The notes: generated by a model from the letters alone, not told the origin. A stretch of 51,599 nt of DNA from Bacillota bacterium (GCA_023411395.1 JAEYOV010000032.1:1-51599); one strand, 5' to 3'. Shown: positions 15,906 to 23,747, counted from the first letter of the stretch. Numbers and translations: made by a program.

Positions 15906-16226
15906 GGTGCACCTCCTGTTTTGGAACCGCTGATTCATGAGGGCAGCGAAGCCGCGAGACGATTTTGTGATCCCGCAAGGAGCCAGAAGGAAGCCGTAGC
16001 AGCGCTACGGCGACCAGATGAGCGACATGGCGGGGGCACAAAAGCGGCCACGGATACGCATCCGAATCAATCAGTGCTTCCTTTATCTTTTGGATTATGT
16101 TTTCCGCCCGAAGAAAGATTATGCGGGCAGGAATCGGCGCAAGCGCGTCGAAAAAATCAAAAGCCGCCACCAAAGGGACGCCGCGTGCATCCCGCGGGCG
16201 GTCTTAATACAACGGAAGGAAGCCAC
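15906..16226. other. Divergent intergenic region between SDR and chromate transporter genes
   Basis: 321 bases without a gene; nearly half is the palindromic element at 15930-16074. The remainder has a small GCCCG...GCGGGC hairpin near 16110-16131 but no clear promoter. Confidence 0.4.
15930..16074. mobile_element. Palindromic MITE-like element, copy B
   Basis: The ends are CTGATTCA and GAATCAATCAG; inside, GATTTTGTGATCCCGC faces GCGGGGGCACAAAAGC. The centre is GCCGTAGCAGCGCTACGGC. The asymmetric block AAGCCGCGAGA-GATTTT and the core CGTAGCAGCGCTACG are shared with copy A (14442-14600, reverse orientation). It lies 25 bases upstream of the SDR start, so it may sit within that gene's promoter or leader. 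No coding capacity. Confidence 0.6.
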
Positions 16227-16805
16227 ATGATGAAAAAACCCCTGTCGTTTTACTGGAAGCTGTTTTTGTCCACCTTCACCATCAGCGCCTTCACCGTGGG
16301 CGGCGGATATGTGATCGTTCCGCTGATGCGCAAGAAATTCGTGGATAAGCTCCACTGGATCGAGGACCAGGAAATGCTGGACCTGGTGGCCATCGCCCAG
16401 TCCGCGCCGGGGGTCATGGCGGTGAACGCCTCCATTCTGGTGGGCTACAAAATTTCGGGCATCAAGGGCGCGCTTGTCACCATCCTTGGCACGGTGCTTC
16501 CGCCGCTGATCACCATCACTTTGATCTCCCTGGGGTACGAAGCCTTCAGCTCCAATCAGGTGGTGCGCCTTGCGCTCATGGGCATGCAGGCCGGGGCCGC
16601 CGCCGTCATCGCCAACGTGGTCATCAACATGGCCAAGGATATTTTCAAGAAAAGGCACTGGAAGCCCATCGCCATGATGGTGCTGGCCTTTGTGGCCGCG
16701 GTGGTCTTTCAGATTAACGTGGTCATCATCATCCTTGCCTGCGGCGTGATCGGCGCGGTGGATATCCTTCTTGTCAAGGAGAAGAAGGAGGATCAAAAGC
16801 CATGA
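16227..16805 (+). CDS. chrA: Chromate transporter family, first half-size subunit
   Basis: 192 residues with about six membrane segments, one CHR domain. FTISAFTVGGGYVIVPLM and the AQSAPGVMAVNASILVGYK stretch correspond to the conserved N-terminal G-G-x-x-x-x-x-P-L and Q-x-x-P-G motifs. Half-size CHR proteins work as heteropairs; the second subunit overlaps by four bases (ATGA). Chromate efflux is the characterised role, but in anaerobic Bacillota the natural substrate is often unclear. The start is ATG 16227 or the adjacent ATG 16230, after GGAAGGAAG. Confidence 0.9.
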   Translation: MMKKPLSFYWKLFLSTFTISAFTVGGGYVIVPLMRKKFVDKLHWIEDQEMLDLVAIAQSAPGVMAVNASILVGYKISGIKGALVTILGTVLPPLITITLISLGYEAFSSNQVVRLALMGMQAGAAAVIANVVINMAKDIFKKRHWKPIAMMVLAFVAAVVFQINVVIIILACGVIGAVDILLVKEKKEDQKP

Positions 16806-17371
16806 TTCTTTTGCAGTTGTTTGTCAGCTTTTTTCAGGTGGGCCTGTTTACCATCGGCGGCGGGTATGCCGCGCTGCCGCTGATCCAGCAGCAGATCGTG
16901 GATATCCACGGCTGGCTGACGCTTAAAGAGTTTGCGGATGTCGTTACCATTTCGCAAATGACGCCGGGGCCCATCGGCATCAACGCCGCCACCTTCGTGG
17001 GCACCAAAATGGGCGGGCTATTGGGCGCGGTGGCCGCCACGGTGGGCTGCGTGACCCCGTCCGTTATCATCGTGCTGATCCTGGCCCATATTTATTTGAA
17101 ATACCGTGACCTGTCGCTTATAAAGGGCATCCTGGGCGGGCTGCGCCCGGCCACCGTGGCGCTGATCGCCTCCGCCGGCCTGTCCATTATCGCCACCTCC
17201 TTTTTCGGCGCGAAACTGAACCAGATCGTGTTTGCCAATATTGACCCGGTGGCCGTCATCGTTTTTGCCGCGGGCCTCACCGTGCTGCGCATCTTCAAAA
17301 AGACCGATCCCATTTTGATCATTCTGGGTGCGGGCGCGCTGGGGCTTGGGCTGTACAGCCTGATGGGATGA
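16802..17371 (+). CDS. chrA: Chromate transporter family, second half-size subunit
   Basis: 189 residues, one CHR domain: VGLFTIGGGYAALPLIQQQI and ISQMTPGPIGINAATFVGTKMGG are the signature G-G-G-x-A-x-x-P and Q-x-x-P-G-P-x-x-x-N motifs. It starts inside the last codons of the first subunit, so the two are translationally coupled and presumably form one heterodimeric transporter. A rho-independent terminator follows immediately. Confidence 0.9.
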   Translation: MILLQLFVSFFQVGLFTIGGGYAALPLIQQQIVDIHGWLTLKEFADVVTISQMTPGPIGINAATFVGTKMGGLLGAVAATVGCVTPSVIIVLILAHIYLKYRDLSLIKGILGGLRPATVALIASAGLSIIATSFFGAKLNQIVFANIDPVAVIVFAAGLTVLRIFKKTDPILIILGAGALGLGLYSLMG

Positions 17372-17382
17372 TTCTGATCTGC

Positions 17383-17410
17383 GCCCCGTCCATTGCGGCG
17401 GGGCTTTTTA
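17383..17410 (+). terminator. Rho-independent terminator after chrA pair
   Basis: GCCCCG pairs with CGGGGC around a 10-base loop and is followed by TTTTTA. Confidence 0.7.
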
Positions 17411-17487
17411 AAGGCCCGTTACGACATAAAACCGCGCCGGGCGGGAAACATGAAAGCGCAATCCTGACACAAACGGAAGGGATGAAC

Positions 17488-18591
17488 ATGAAAAGCAAAG
17501 CCCTCATTGCCCTGTGGCTGCTGGCCGCCCTGCTCTTGCACGGCTGCGCCGCGGCCCCGCCAAGCGGCACCGTGAACACGCCGCCGGCCACCACCATGCC
17601 CGTGCCCGTTACGGCGCCCCCCGCCTCACCGGGCACGGCCGCTACGGCGGAAACGGTCACGGATTACTTCCCGGTACTTATAAACGTACGCCGCGCCTAT
17701 GAAGGCGTGGGCAACGAATACGCCTCCTATGTAACCTTCACCGAGTTTGCCAAGGACAACAAGGTGCAGCTTCGCATCGACAACGGCGGCACGGTCTCAT
17801 CCCGGGTGTACAAGTGGGAAAACGGCAGGCTGACAAGGGTGCTTTCCGTGCCGGAGGCCTATGTGCGCAATAACCTGCTGGACGCCCCGGAATTGGCGTC
17901 GGAGGCGGAAGTGCTGCTGCAGGAACCGCTGACAGTAGGCACAGCCTGGGACGCGCCCGGCGGGCGGCGGACCATTACCGGCGCCGGTGTGCTTGTGGAG
18001 ACGCCCGCCGGCGACTACAATGCGCTGGAGGTAACAACTCAAGGCGCGGAATCGAAAACCATTGATTATTACGCGAAGGGCGCCGGGCTTGTCAAGTCCG
18101 TCTTCCAGTCCGGGGACACGGAGGTCGTGTCCTCCCTGGCCGAGATCGAATCAGACGCGGCTTTTTTGCAGGTGGTGAGGCTTTATTACCCCGGCGCTGA
18201 CGGCGTGGGCCGCTACTACCGTGAAGTGCAGCTTGCCATGACCACCGACATGACCCTGGCCGACGCCCTTACGGAAGCCTACCAGGCGGAGCCCCGGGGC
18301 AAGGCGGGGCAGGCATTCACCCCCGGCACGCGCATTCTGTCCCTTTCCATAAACCGGGACAACGTGGTGCGCCTTGATCTGAATCAGGCCTTCATCACCG
18401 AGCGAACCGGCAGCGCGGCGTATGAGCAAGGCGTGCTGCGCAGCGTGGCGAACACCTTCGGGGAACTGTACATGGTCAGCGAGGTGCTTCTGACCGTGGA
18501 GGGCAAGCCATACAGGTCCCAGCAGTTCTCCATGCGGGAAGGCGAAACGCTTCAGGTGGAGCAGACGGACGCGGAGATTATTACCGATTAG
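17488..18591 (+). CDS. GerMN-domain lipoprotein
   Basis: About 367 residues. The signal sequence ends in a lipobox, WLLAALLLHGCAAAPP, so the protein is lipid-anchored outside the membrane. A Pro/Thr/Ala-rich linker (residues 25-60) leads to a mostly beta central domain and then a C-terminal GerMN domain (about 240-350: VVRLYYPGADGVGRYYREVQ, then SINRDNVVRLDLNQAF). GerMN domains occur in spore-coat/germination protein GerM and in other envelope lipoproteins of Bacillota and may bind peptidoglycan. GGAAGG lies 7 bases before the ATG at 17488. It is a single gene between two terminators. Confidence 0.85.
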   Translation: MKSKALIALWLLAALLLHGCAAAPPSGTVNTPPATTMPVPVTAPPASPGTAATAETVTDYFPVLINVRRAYEGVGNEYASYVTFTEFAKDNKVQLRIDNGGTVSSRVYKWENGRLTRVLSVPEAYVRNNLLDAPELASEAEVLLQEPLTVGTAWDAPGGRRTITGAGVLVETPAGDYNALEVTTQGAESKTIDYYAKGAGLVKSVFQSGDTEVVSSLAEIESDAAFLQVVRLYYPGADGVGRYYREVQLAMTTDMTLADALTEAYQAEPRGKAGQAFTPGTRILSLSINRDNVVRLDLNQAFITERTGSAAYEQGVLRSVANTFGELYMVSEVLLTVEGKPYRSQQFSMREGETLQVEQTDAEIITD

Positions 18592-18719
18592 CGGAACCCG
18601 GTTTCATGATGGATTACTCTTTCAGACAGGGCGGATATCCTTCCTTTTTCGAAAGCTTTGATTGTCAGAAAAGCATTCAACCAATGTCATTGGATTGTGA
18701 TTTTAAGGTGCGTTGGTTA

Positions 18720-18746
18720 AGCCCGCCTGAAATGGCGGGCTCTTTC
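18720..18746 (+). terminator. Terminator after the GerMN gene
   Basis: AGCCCGCC-TGAAAT-GGCGGGCT followed by CTTTCG. It lies about 130 bases beyond the stop codon. Confidence 0.6.
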
Positions 18747-18757
18747 GTGCCCCAATA

Positions 18758-18786
18758 TTGCTCCTCGTATCTATATGATATATAAT
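18758..18786 (+). promoter_or_regulatory. Promoter of the acetyltransferase gene
   Basis: TTGCTC (18758-18763) and TATAAT (18781-18786) with a 17-base spacer, in an AT-rich stretch. The leader would be about 70 bases. Confidence 0.55.
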
Positions 18787-18860
18787 ATAGGCAACAGATA
18801 AACAGGAATTTGGCGAATAGCTTTAACTACAGGTAATTCATATTATGGAGGTGCAATTAA

Positions 18861-19394
18861 GTGTTAAAATTACAGGGAAACCAAGTTTATCTTGCGGTAA
18901 TGGAACGAGCTGATTGCAAAAAGTTGTTTGAAGATGATGAATATGACTTTAATAACCCAACGGATATTTTGCATATTGGAAATTCTGTAGAAAAAGCAGA
19001 TGAATGGTTTGATGAAATACAAAAAATACAAGGAAAAACAAATATCAGACTCGGTATTTTTCTAAATAACGGTGAGATTATTGGTGATGTAGCTTTACAA
19101 GATATTGATAACAAAAATCGCTCATGTTCTGTTGGCATGGGTATTGCAAAACTTGAAAACAGAAACAAAGGTTATGGCAAAGAAGCTGTGAGACTAATAC
19201 TTGATTACGGATTTAACAATTTAGGGATGGAACGTATCACAGCAAGCACAGTCGAAACGAATATTTCCGCGCAACAATCTCTTGAAAAAATTGGTTTTGT
19301 GTTAGAGGGAAAAGAACGCAAGGCTATATATTTTGGTGGTAAGAGATATGATAAATATAACTATGGTTTGCTTGTTGATGAGTACCGAAGTTAA
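18861..19394 (+). CDS. GNAT-family N-acetyltransferase (RimJ/RimL type)
   Basis: 177 residues with the GNAT core: GEIIGDVALQDIDNKNRSCS, then ENRNKGYGKEAVRLILDYGF (the R/Q-x-x-G-x-G/A acetyl-CoA loop), ITASTVETNISAQQSLEKIGF (the N-x-x-S-x-x-x-x-E-K-x-G-F motif of the RimJ/RimL subgroup), and a YNYGLL end. The substrate is unknown; members acetylate ribosomal protein N-termini, antibiotics or polyamines. The gene is clearly richer in A and T than the genes around it (many AAA, ATT, TTA codons), which suggests recent transfer. GGAGG precedes the start. Confidence 0.9.
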   Translation: MLKLQGNQVYLAVMERADCKKLFEDDEYDFNNPTDILHIGNSVEKADEWFDEIQKIQGKTNIRLGIFLNNGEIIGDVALQDIDNKNRSCSVGMGIAKLENRNKGYGKEAVRLILDYGFNNLGMERITASTVETNISAQQSLEKIGFVLEGKERKAIYFGGKRYDKYNYGLLVDEYRS

Positions 19395-19475
19395 TAAGCA
19401 TAATCTGGAGCAGACAAATTCCAATTTACCGGGCAGCCACAACTGCGGATTCACCATATCATGCGAGGAGAAGAA

Positions 19476-19934
19476 ATGGCAACGCTACATCTGATGATCG
19501 GGCTGCCTTGCAGCGGAAAAACAACATACGCTAAAGAATTGGCTGTCAGGGAAAAGGCTCTTTTGCTTACCCCGGACGTTTGGCAATTGAAATTATTCGG
19601 GCAGGACTTTCCCGGACCATATCACGACAAACGCCACAGTGATATTGAAAGCATCATGTGGGATGTTGCAAAAAGCGTTCTTTCATTGGGGACAAGCGTC
19701 ATTCTTGATTTTGGGTGCTGGGCGCGGGCCGAACGGGATGATTTCAGGAGCAGGGCGAACAATCTGGGGGTGGACTTCAGGCTGCATTATATGGATGTTC
19801 CGTATCCTGAATTATACCGCCGTCTGGAACAAAGAAATCAAAATCTGCCGGAGGGTGCGTTTGAAATCCCCAAAGCCGAAATGGACAGATTTGTCACTCT
19901 TTTTCAACCGCCGTCTGCTGACGAACTTTTATAG
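19476..19934 (+). CDS. Small P-loop kinase-like protein
   Basis: About 152 residues. Walker A is GLPCSGKTT near residue 10; TPDVWQLKLFG and SVILDFGCWARAERDDF follow the plan of zeta-toxin/chloramphenicol-phosphotransferase-like and polynucleotide-kinase-like proteins (AAA_33 type). The Arg-rich lid is YRRLEQRN. It probably phosphorylates a small molecule or nucleic-acid end; the target cannot be stated. GAGGAG at 19465-19470 supports the ATG at 19476. Base composition is intermediate between the AT-rich acetyltransferase gene and the GC-rich background, so both may belong to one acquired patch. Confidence 0.8.
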   Translation: MATLHLMIGLPCSGKTTYAKELAVREKALLLTPDVWQLKLFGQDFPGPYHDKRHSDIESIMWDVAKSVLSLGTSVILDFGCWARAERDDFRSRANNLGVDFRLHYMDVPYPELYRRLEQRNQNLPEGAFEIPKAEMDRFVTLFQPPSADELL

Positions 19935-19962
19935 CCAGCTTCCGTTCATAAGGCGAAATAAA

Positions 19963-19989
19963 ATAACCGGCCATATGGCCGGCGGTTAT
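19963..19989. terminator. Bidirectional hairpin between kinase and small membrane-peptide genes
   Basis: ATAACCGGCC-ATAT-GGCCGG-C-GGTTAT, a nearly perfect palindrome between two convergent genes. Confidence 0.55.
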
Positions 19990-20014
19990 GGTCGTATGAT
20001 CTTTCGTTTGCACT

Positions 20015-20152
20015 TCAGTTGCTGGAGGGATACGTGTGGCGGTACTCAATATTCAAATAATCCGCCAATCCTTGCTCCAGATGCATCTGACGGCTGTGGT
20101 CATCAATCAGCAGCAGCACAAACATCAAAGCCAGGAATACAAGCAGTACCAT
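20015..20152 (-). CDS. Small predicted membrane peptide (45 residues)
   Basis: The predicted peptide begins MVLLVFLALMFVLLLIDDHS, a single membrane helix, followed by a soluble tail of about 25 residues with EQGLADYLNIEYRH. A very good ribosome binding site (AGGAGGAAAT) precedes the ATG at 20152, and a convergent hairpin sits past its stop. Longer in-frame starts upstream would run through sequence with no coding character. No family is recognised; size, helix and binding site argue for a real small protein. Confidence 0.45.
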   Translation of the reverse strand: MVLLVFLALMFVLLLIDDHSRQMHLEQGLADYLNIEYRHTYPSSN

Positions 20153-20352
20153 GAGAAATTTCCTCCTCTTTCCGGTCCAAACAGTTCCTGCAAACGTCTT
20201 TGTTTGCAAGCAAATTATACCGCAAAACACCAAAAAAGGGAAGGGTTTTTGCAAGAATTCCTGCATAATATTTTCGAAAATGCAACTTGCAAAATCCCCG
20301 TCCTGTTGTGAAAAAAACATCAAAAAAACATCATAGAATGCAGGAAGGCGGA

Positions 20353-21447
20353 ATGGAAATGCAAGTGACCAAAAAACACATGCCAGGGCTGCTCCTGATG
20401 GTCGTTTTGGTTGCCTTTTTATCAGGCGCGCAGGCTGAACCGGCGCCCTTTGAATTAATGGCCCGCCCGCCGGAGGACATCGCGTGGCAGGCGCTTGGCG
20501 CGGAAACGGACGTGTATCTTATCCGCAAAGGCGGCGCCGCGGTTTCCGTCCGCGCCCAGCAAAAATCAGGCGCCAAGGTTGCGTATGCCTGGCGGCGCTT
20601 TGCCTTGCGGGCGCCGGATTACAAGCCGGATGACGTTTGGCACAAGGTGGCACTGCCGGGCACCGGCGGGTTTGTGCTGTCGGGTCTGACGGAAACAGCG
20701 CCGGCGGAAGCCCGCCCCCGCCTGCGAACGTATGTGGAGACCGCCGCCCAGGGCTATGTGTACGTGGCTGCCGCGGGAGAATTGCCCCTGCTGATGGAAA
20801 TTCAAAACGGGGACAGGCGCCACCAACTGCTTTTGCCAAACGACGGGCGGTGGCAGCCCGTGCTGCTTACGCTTGGAGCGGGAAAGTATCATCTCTCGGT
20901 GTATGAGGCCGGGCTGTACGACAGGCCCATCCGGCTTTTGTTTGAAACCTTCGTTGAAATGGAAAAACCCCCGGAGGATACATCCCTTGCGCTTTTGTCC
21001 TCCCTGCACACCAACATGGAAGCTCACCCCGTCACGGTGGCGCTGGCCAGATCGCTGTGCCAAAACGCGCAAACGGACCTAGAAAAGGTCACGCTCCTGT
21101 GGAACTGGCTGATGGATCACGCCGCCTATGACAAGGCCTACGCCAAAGCCATCCAGTTTAGCAAAATTCCCGACGGCGACGCCTTCGTACGGGGGGAAAA
21201 GGGCATCTGCTCGGATTACGCCGCGTTTATGGCGGTTGGCCTTCGCGCGGTGGGCGTGCCCTGCAAGCACGTGTACGGCAAAAACCTGCGCACCGGGAAC
21301 CAGCACGCCTGGAACGAAGTGTATTTGGACGGCAAATGGCAGATCATAGACGCCACCATGGCCCAGTCCCGGGGCCCAAAAAAATTCCACACCGAAAGCG
21401 CAAAGCATTACGGCGCGGAAAAAGGCTTGTGGGACGGATTCCACTGA
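20353..21447 (+). CDS. Secreted transglutaminase-like (cysteine-protease-fold) protein
   Basis: About 364 residues. A signal peptide ends near GAQA before EPAPF, with no lipobox. The first 200 residues are beta-rich and may bind ligand or wall. The C-terminal domain carries the transglutaminase catalytic triad: Cys in GEKGICSDYAAFMAVGLRA (about residue 286), His in GNQHAWNEVYLDG (about 317) and Asp in WQIIDATM (about 332). Bacterial members of this superfamily act as proteases, peptidases or cross-linking enzymes at the cell surface; the substrate is unknown. Starts at 20353 and 20359 are both possible behind GGAAGG. The structured repeat copy 2 begins 3 bases after its stop and probably ends its transcript. 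Confidence 0.87.
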   Translation: MEMQVTKKHMPGLLLMVVLVAFLSGAQAEPAPFELMARPPEDIAWQALGAETDVYLIRKGGAAVSVRAQQKSGAKVAYAWRRFALRAPDYKPDDVWHKVALPGTGGFVLSGLTETAPAEARPRLRTYVETAAQGYVYVAAAGELPLLMEIQNGDRRHQLLLPNDGRWQPVLLTLGAGKYHLSVYEAGLYDRPIRLLFETFVEMEKPPEDTSLALLSSLHTNMEAHPVTVALARSLCQNAQTDLEKVTLLWNWLMDHAAYDKAYAKAIQFSKIPDGDAFVRGEKGICSDYAAFMAVGLRAVGVPCKHVYGKNLRTGNQHAWNEVYLDGKWQIIDATMAQSRGPKKFHTESAKHYGAEKGLWDGFH

Positions 21448-21450
21448 TTT

Positions 21451-21651
21451 CGTAAAAATGACTGTGTCATTTTTACGAGTTCGCACGATTCACTTGTGTG
21501 CTTGTGTATCGATCCGCGCTTCGCTTGCCCGATGCAAAGCACACGGCCAGTGAATCGTGTAAGGAATGTTTGCTTCGCAAACCCCCGCCCGACTGGCAAA
21601 GCCAGTCGAGACGATTTCAAACGAGGGGCCATGCCCCCTCGTTGCTCCCCC
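21451..21651 (-). repeat. Multi-hairpin dispersed repeat, copy 2
   Basis: Read on the minus strand the order is the same as in copy 1: GGGGGAGCAAC, hairpin A (CGAGGGGG.../21622-21641), TTTGAAATCGTCT, hairpin B (GACTGGC-TTT-GCCAGTC, 21591-21607), GGCGGGGG, hairpin C (21568-21582), hairpin D (AGTGAATCGTG arms 21549-21559 and 21484-21494 with inner stems), hairpin E (CGTAAAAATGAC/GTCATTTTTACG, 21451-21477). Stems B, D and E differ in sequence from copy 1 but remain paired. Hairpin E lies 3 bases after the transglutaminase-like gene. Confidence 0.75.
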
Positions 21652-21699
21652 AAAACACCACTATACCAAAAGTCATACCGTGACCAATCGTCGTTCGAG

Positions 21700-21835
21700 G
21701 GCGGGGCGCTTGCGGAGCAAGCTTTCCTTACGCTTTTCGCTGCCCGTGAGCCCGTTCCTCTCAAGTGAAGTGCAGAGCGGTACGGGCTCACAAGCGAAAA
21801 GTGCAGACTCGCGAAAATGACGAGTCATTTTCGCG
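21700..21835 (+). repeat. Multi-hairpin dispersed repeat, copy 3 (partial)
   Basis: Contains GGCGGGGC, hairpin C (GCTTGCGGAGCAAGC, 21708-21722), TTTCCTTAC, hairpin D (CTTTTCGCT...AGCGAAAAG with an inner GTGAGCCCGT/ACGGGCTCAC stem) and hairpin E (CGCGAAAATGAC-GA-GTCATTTTCGCG, 21810-21835). Hairpins A and B are not recognisable. Hairpin E ends 5 bases from the Zn-peptidase stop codon on the minus strand. Copies 2 and 3 are thus back to back in a convergent intergenic region. Confidence 0.7.
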
Positions 21836-21840
21836 AAAGG

Positions 21841-22533
21841 TCAGCTCCTCCGCCTGGACATCGCCAGCAGCCGCAAAAGCTGCAGCAGCGCGGAGATGGC
21901 GGCGGCCACATACGTCAGCGCGGCGGCATCCAGCACGGCCTTGACCTTGGGGGCTTCGTCCCTGGTGATGAAGCCGCCGGATTCCAGCAGCGTCATGGCC
22001 CGGCGGGAGGCGTTGAACTCCACCGGCAATGTAATGAAGGAAAACAGCACCGACAGGGCGAACACAAGGATGCCCACAAACATCAGCGGCCGCCAGCTGA
22101 AGATGAGCCCTGCCAGGAACAGCGGGAAGTAAAGCTGGCTGGAGAAGGAAACGAAGGGCACCACGGCGTTTCTAAGCTTCATGGGGCCGTATTCCTCCAA
22201 CTGCTGCATGGCGTGGCCGGCCTCATGGGCGGCAATGCCCAGCGCGGCCAGGCTGTTGGAGCGGTATACGCCCTCGGACAGGCGCAGCACCTGGGCACGG
22301 GGGTCAAAGTGGTCGGAAAGCATCCCCTGGGTCTGTTCCACCCGCACGCCGCCGTTGTTGTTCTCCACAAGGATCTGCCGGGCCACCTCGCTGGCCGGGC
22401 GGCCGTCGTAGGATAAGACCCTGGAATATTTGGCGTAGGCGCTCCTGACCTTGAACTGCGCCCAAAGGCCGAGCAGCAGGCCGGGCAGAATGTACAGCCA
22501 GTCATAGGGCGAAAAGAAGAATGGAAGATACAT
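21841..22533 (-). CDS. Membrane zinc metallopeptidase (YugP-like)
   Basis: 230 residues. A first membrane helix (DWLYILPGLLLGLWAQ), then the zinc-binding HEAGH at residues 103-107 in LGIAAHEAGHAMQ, then two further hydrophobic segments (about 125-175) with LPVEFNASRRAM providing the conserved E-F-x-A-S-x-R-A of this family, and a last helix before a basic tail. The family (Zn peptidase 2) is widespread in Bacillota; its physiological substrate is not known. GGAGGG precedes the ATG. It stands alone and ends against structured-repeat copy 3. Confidence 0.9.
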   Translation of the reverse strand: MYLPFFFSPYDWLYILPGLLLGLWAQFKVRSAYAKYSRVLSYDGRPASEVARQILVENNNGGVRVEQTQGMLSDHFDPRAQVLRLSEGVYRSNSLAALGIAAHEAGHAMQQLEEYGPMKLRNAVVPFVSFSSQLYFPLFLAGLIFSWRPLMFVGILVFALSVLFSFITLPVEFNASRRAMTLLESGGFITRDEAPKVKAVLDAAALTYVAAAISALLQLLRLLAMSRRRS

Positions 22534-22700
22534 GGCAAACCCTCCTATGGATCATTGTTCAACCATGATTGTGGAAATGGAAACCCAACATAAGCATAGC
22601 CCACATCGGCACGCAGTGCAAGATGCGCTGTGTAAAATGTCCGCAGGAATGCATGTTTCCCGCAAAAAGGAGCTTCAATCCCCATAAAAAGGAGTCCTCC

Positions 22701-23747
22701 ATGAAACCCATCAAGCCCTTCCTGGAAAGAAAGAAGCACATTTCCCTGCTGGCCGCACTTTTGCTTGCTGCGGCGCCCTTGATGATCCTGTTTTCCTTAA
22801 CGGTGGGCAGCGCCCATATCCCCCTTGCCGACGCGGCGGGGGAGGCCTGGCGCTGCCTTTCGGGGCAGCCGCCCCTGAACGAAACCTACGCGCTGATTCT
22901 GTTCAACCTGCGCCTGCCAAGGGCGGTGCTTTCCTATCTGGTAGGGGCGGGGCTTTCCATCTGCGGCGCCGTCATGCAGGGCATTTTCCAAAACCCCATG
23001 GCCGACCCGCATTTGCTGGGTGTATCCTCCGGCGCGGCCTTCGGCGCGGCGGCGGGGCTGCTTTTAGGCGCGGGGGCGGGTATGTTCGGCCTTGGGATCA
23101 CCGCGGTGCTGGCCTTTCTGGGCGGTACAGGCGCGGTTTTATTGGTGCACATGCTATCCGCCCAAAGGGGCAAGGCCTCGCCGGGGCGGCTGCTGCTATC
23201 CGGCATCGCCATGACATCGCTCCTGTCGGCCGCCATCGCGGCGATGATGATCATGAACCGTGACAAGATCGAGCGCATCGTGCAGTGGACCATGGGCAGC
23301 TTCACCAGCGCGAACTGGGACAAGGTGCTCGCGGCATCCTGCTTCATTCTGCCCCTGTCCCTTGTTCTGGCCTTAACGGGGAAAATCCTCAACGTACTGG
23401 CGCTGGGGGACGAGCCCGCCTCCACCCTTGGCATCCGGGTGGAATCGGCCAGGCGCGTTCTTTTGCTCCTCACCACGCTTTTGACAGCGGCGGCGGTTTC
23501 GGTGAGCGGCATCATAGGCTTTGTGGGGCTTGTGGTCCCCCATGTGATCAGAATGCTGCTGGGCGGCGATTACCGCGGGCTGCTGCCCGTATCGTTCCTT
23601 GGCGGCGGGCTGTTCCTGTGCTTCATGGATACCCTGGCCCGTACGCTGGTTTCACCCCTGGAGGTGCCGGTGGGCATCCTCACCTCCCTCATCGGCGGCG
23701 TGTTCTTCCTTTTGCTGATGCGGCGTACCAGCCGGCAAACATTATAA
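22701..23747 (+). CDS. FecCD-type iron/cobalamin ABC permease (orphan)
   Basis: 348 residues with about ten membrane segments. RLPRAVLSYLVGAGLSICGA followed by MQGIFQNPMADPHLLGVSSG is the hallmark of BtuC/FhuB/FecCD permeases, as is GFVGLVVPHVIRMLLGGDYR (the ATPase-contact loop) near residue 275. Such proteins import siderophores, heme or cobalamin. Neither a BtuF/FhuD-like binding protein nor a BtuD/FhuC-like ATPase is adjacent: the flanks are a Zn peptidase and a peptidoglycan-binding lipoprotein. AAGGAG lies 6 bases before the ATG at 22701. Confidence 0.92.
   Translation: MKPIKPFLERKKHISLLAALLLAAAPLMILFSLTVGSAHIPLADAAGEAWRCLSGQPPLNETYALILFNLRLPRAVLSYLVGAGLSICGAVMQGIFQNPMADPHLLGVSSGAAFGAAAGLLLGAGAGMFGLGITAVLAFLGGTGAVLLVHMLSAQRGKASPGRLLLSGIAMTSLLSAAIAAMMIMNRDKIERIVQWTMGSFTSANWDKVLAASCFILPLSLVLALTGKILNVLALGDEPASTLGIRVESARRVLLLLTTLLTAAAVSVSGIIGFVGLVVPHVIRMLLGGDYRGLLPVSFLGGGLFLCFMDTLARTLVSPLEVPVGILTSLIGGVFFLLLMRRTSRQTL

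Noticed and set aside
22569..22700. Cys-rich N-terminal extension (CKMRCVKCPQEC) of the FecCD permease
   Set aside because: A strong ribosome binding site immediately before the ATG at 22701 and the normal family N-terminus argue that the upstream part is untranslated.
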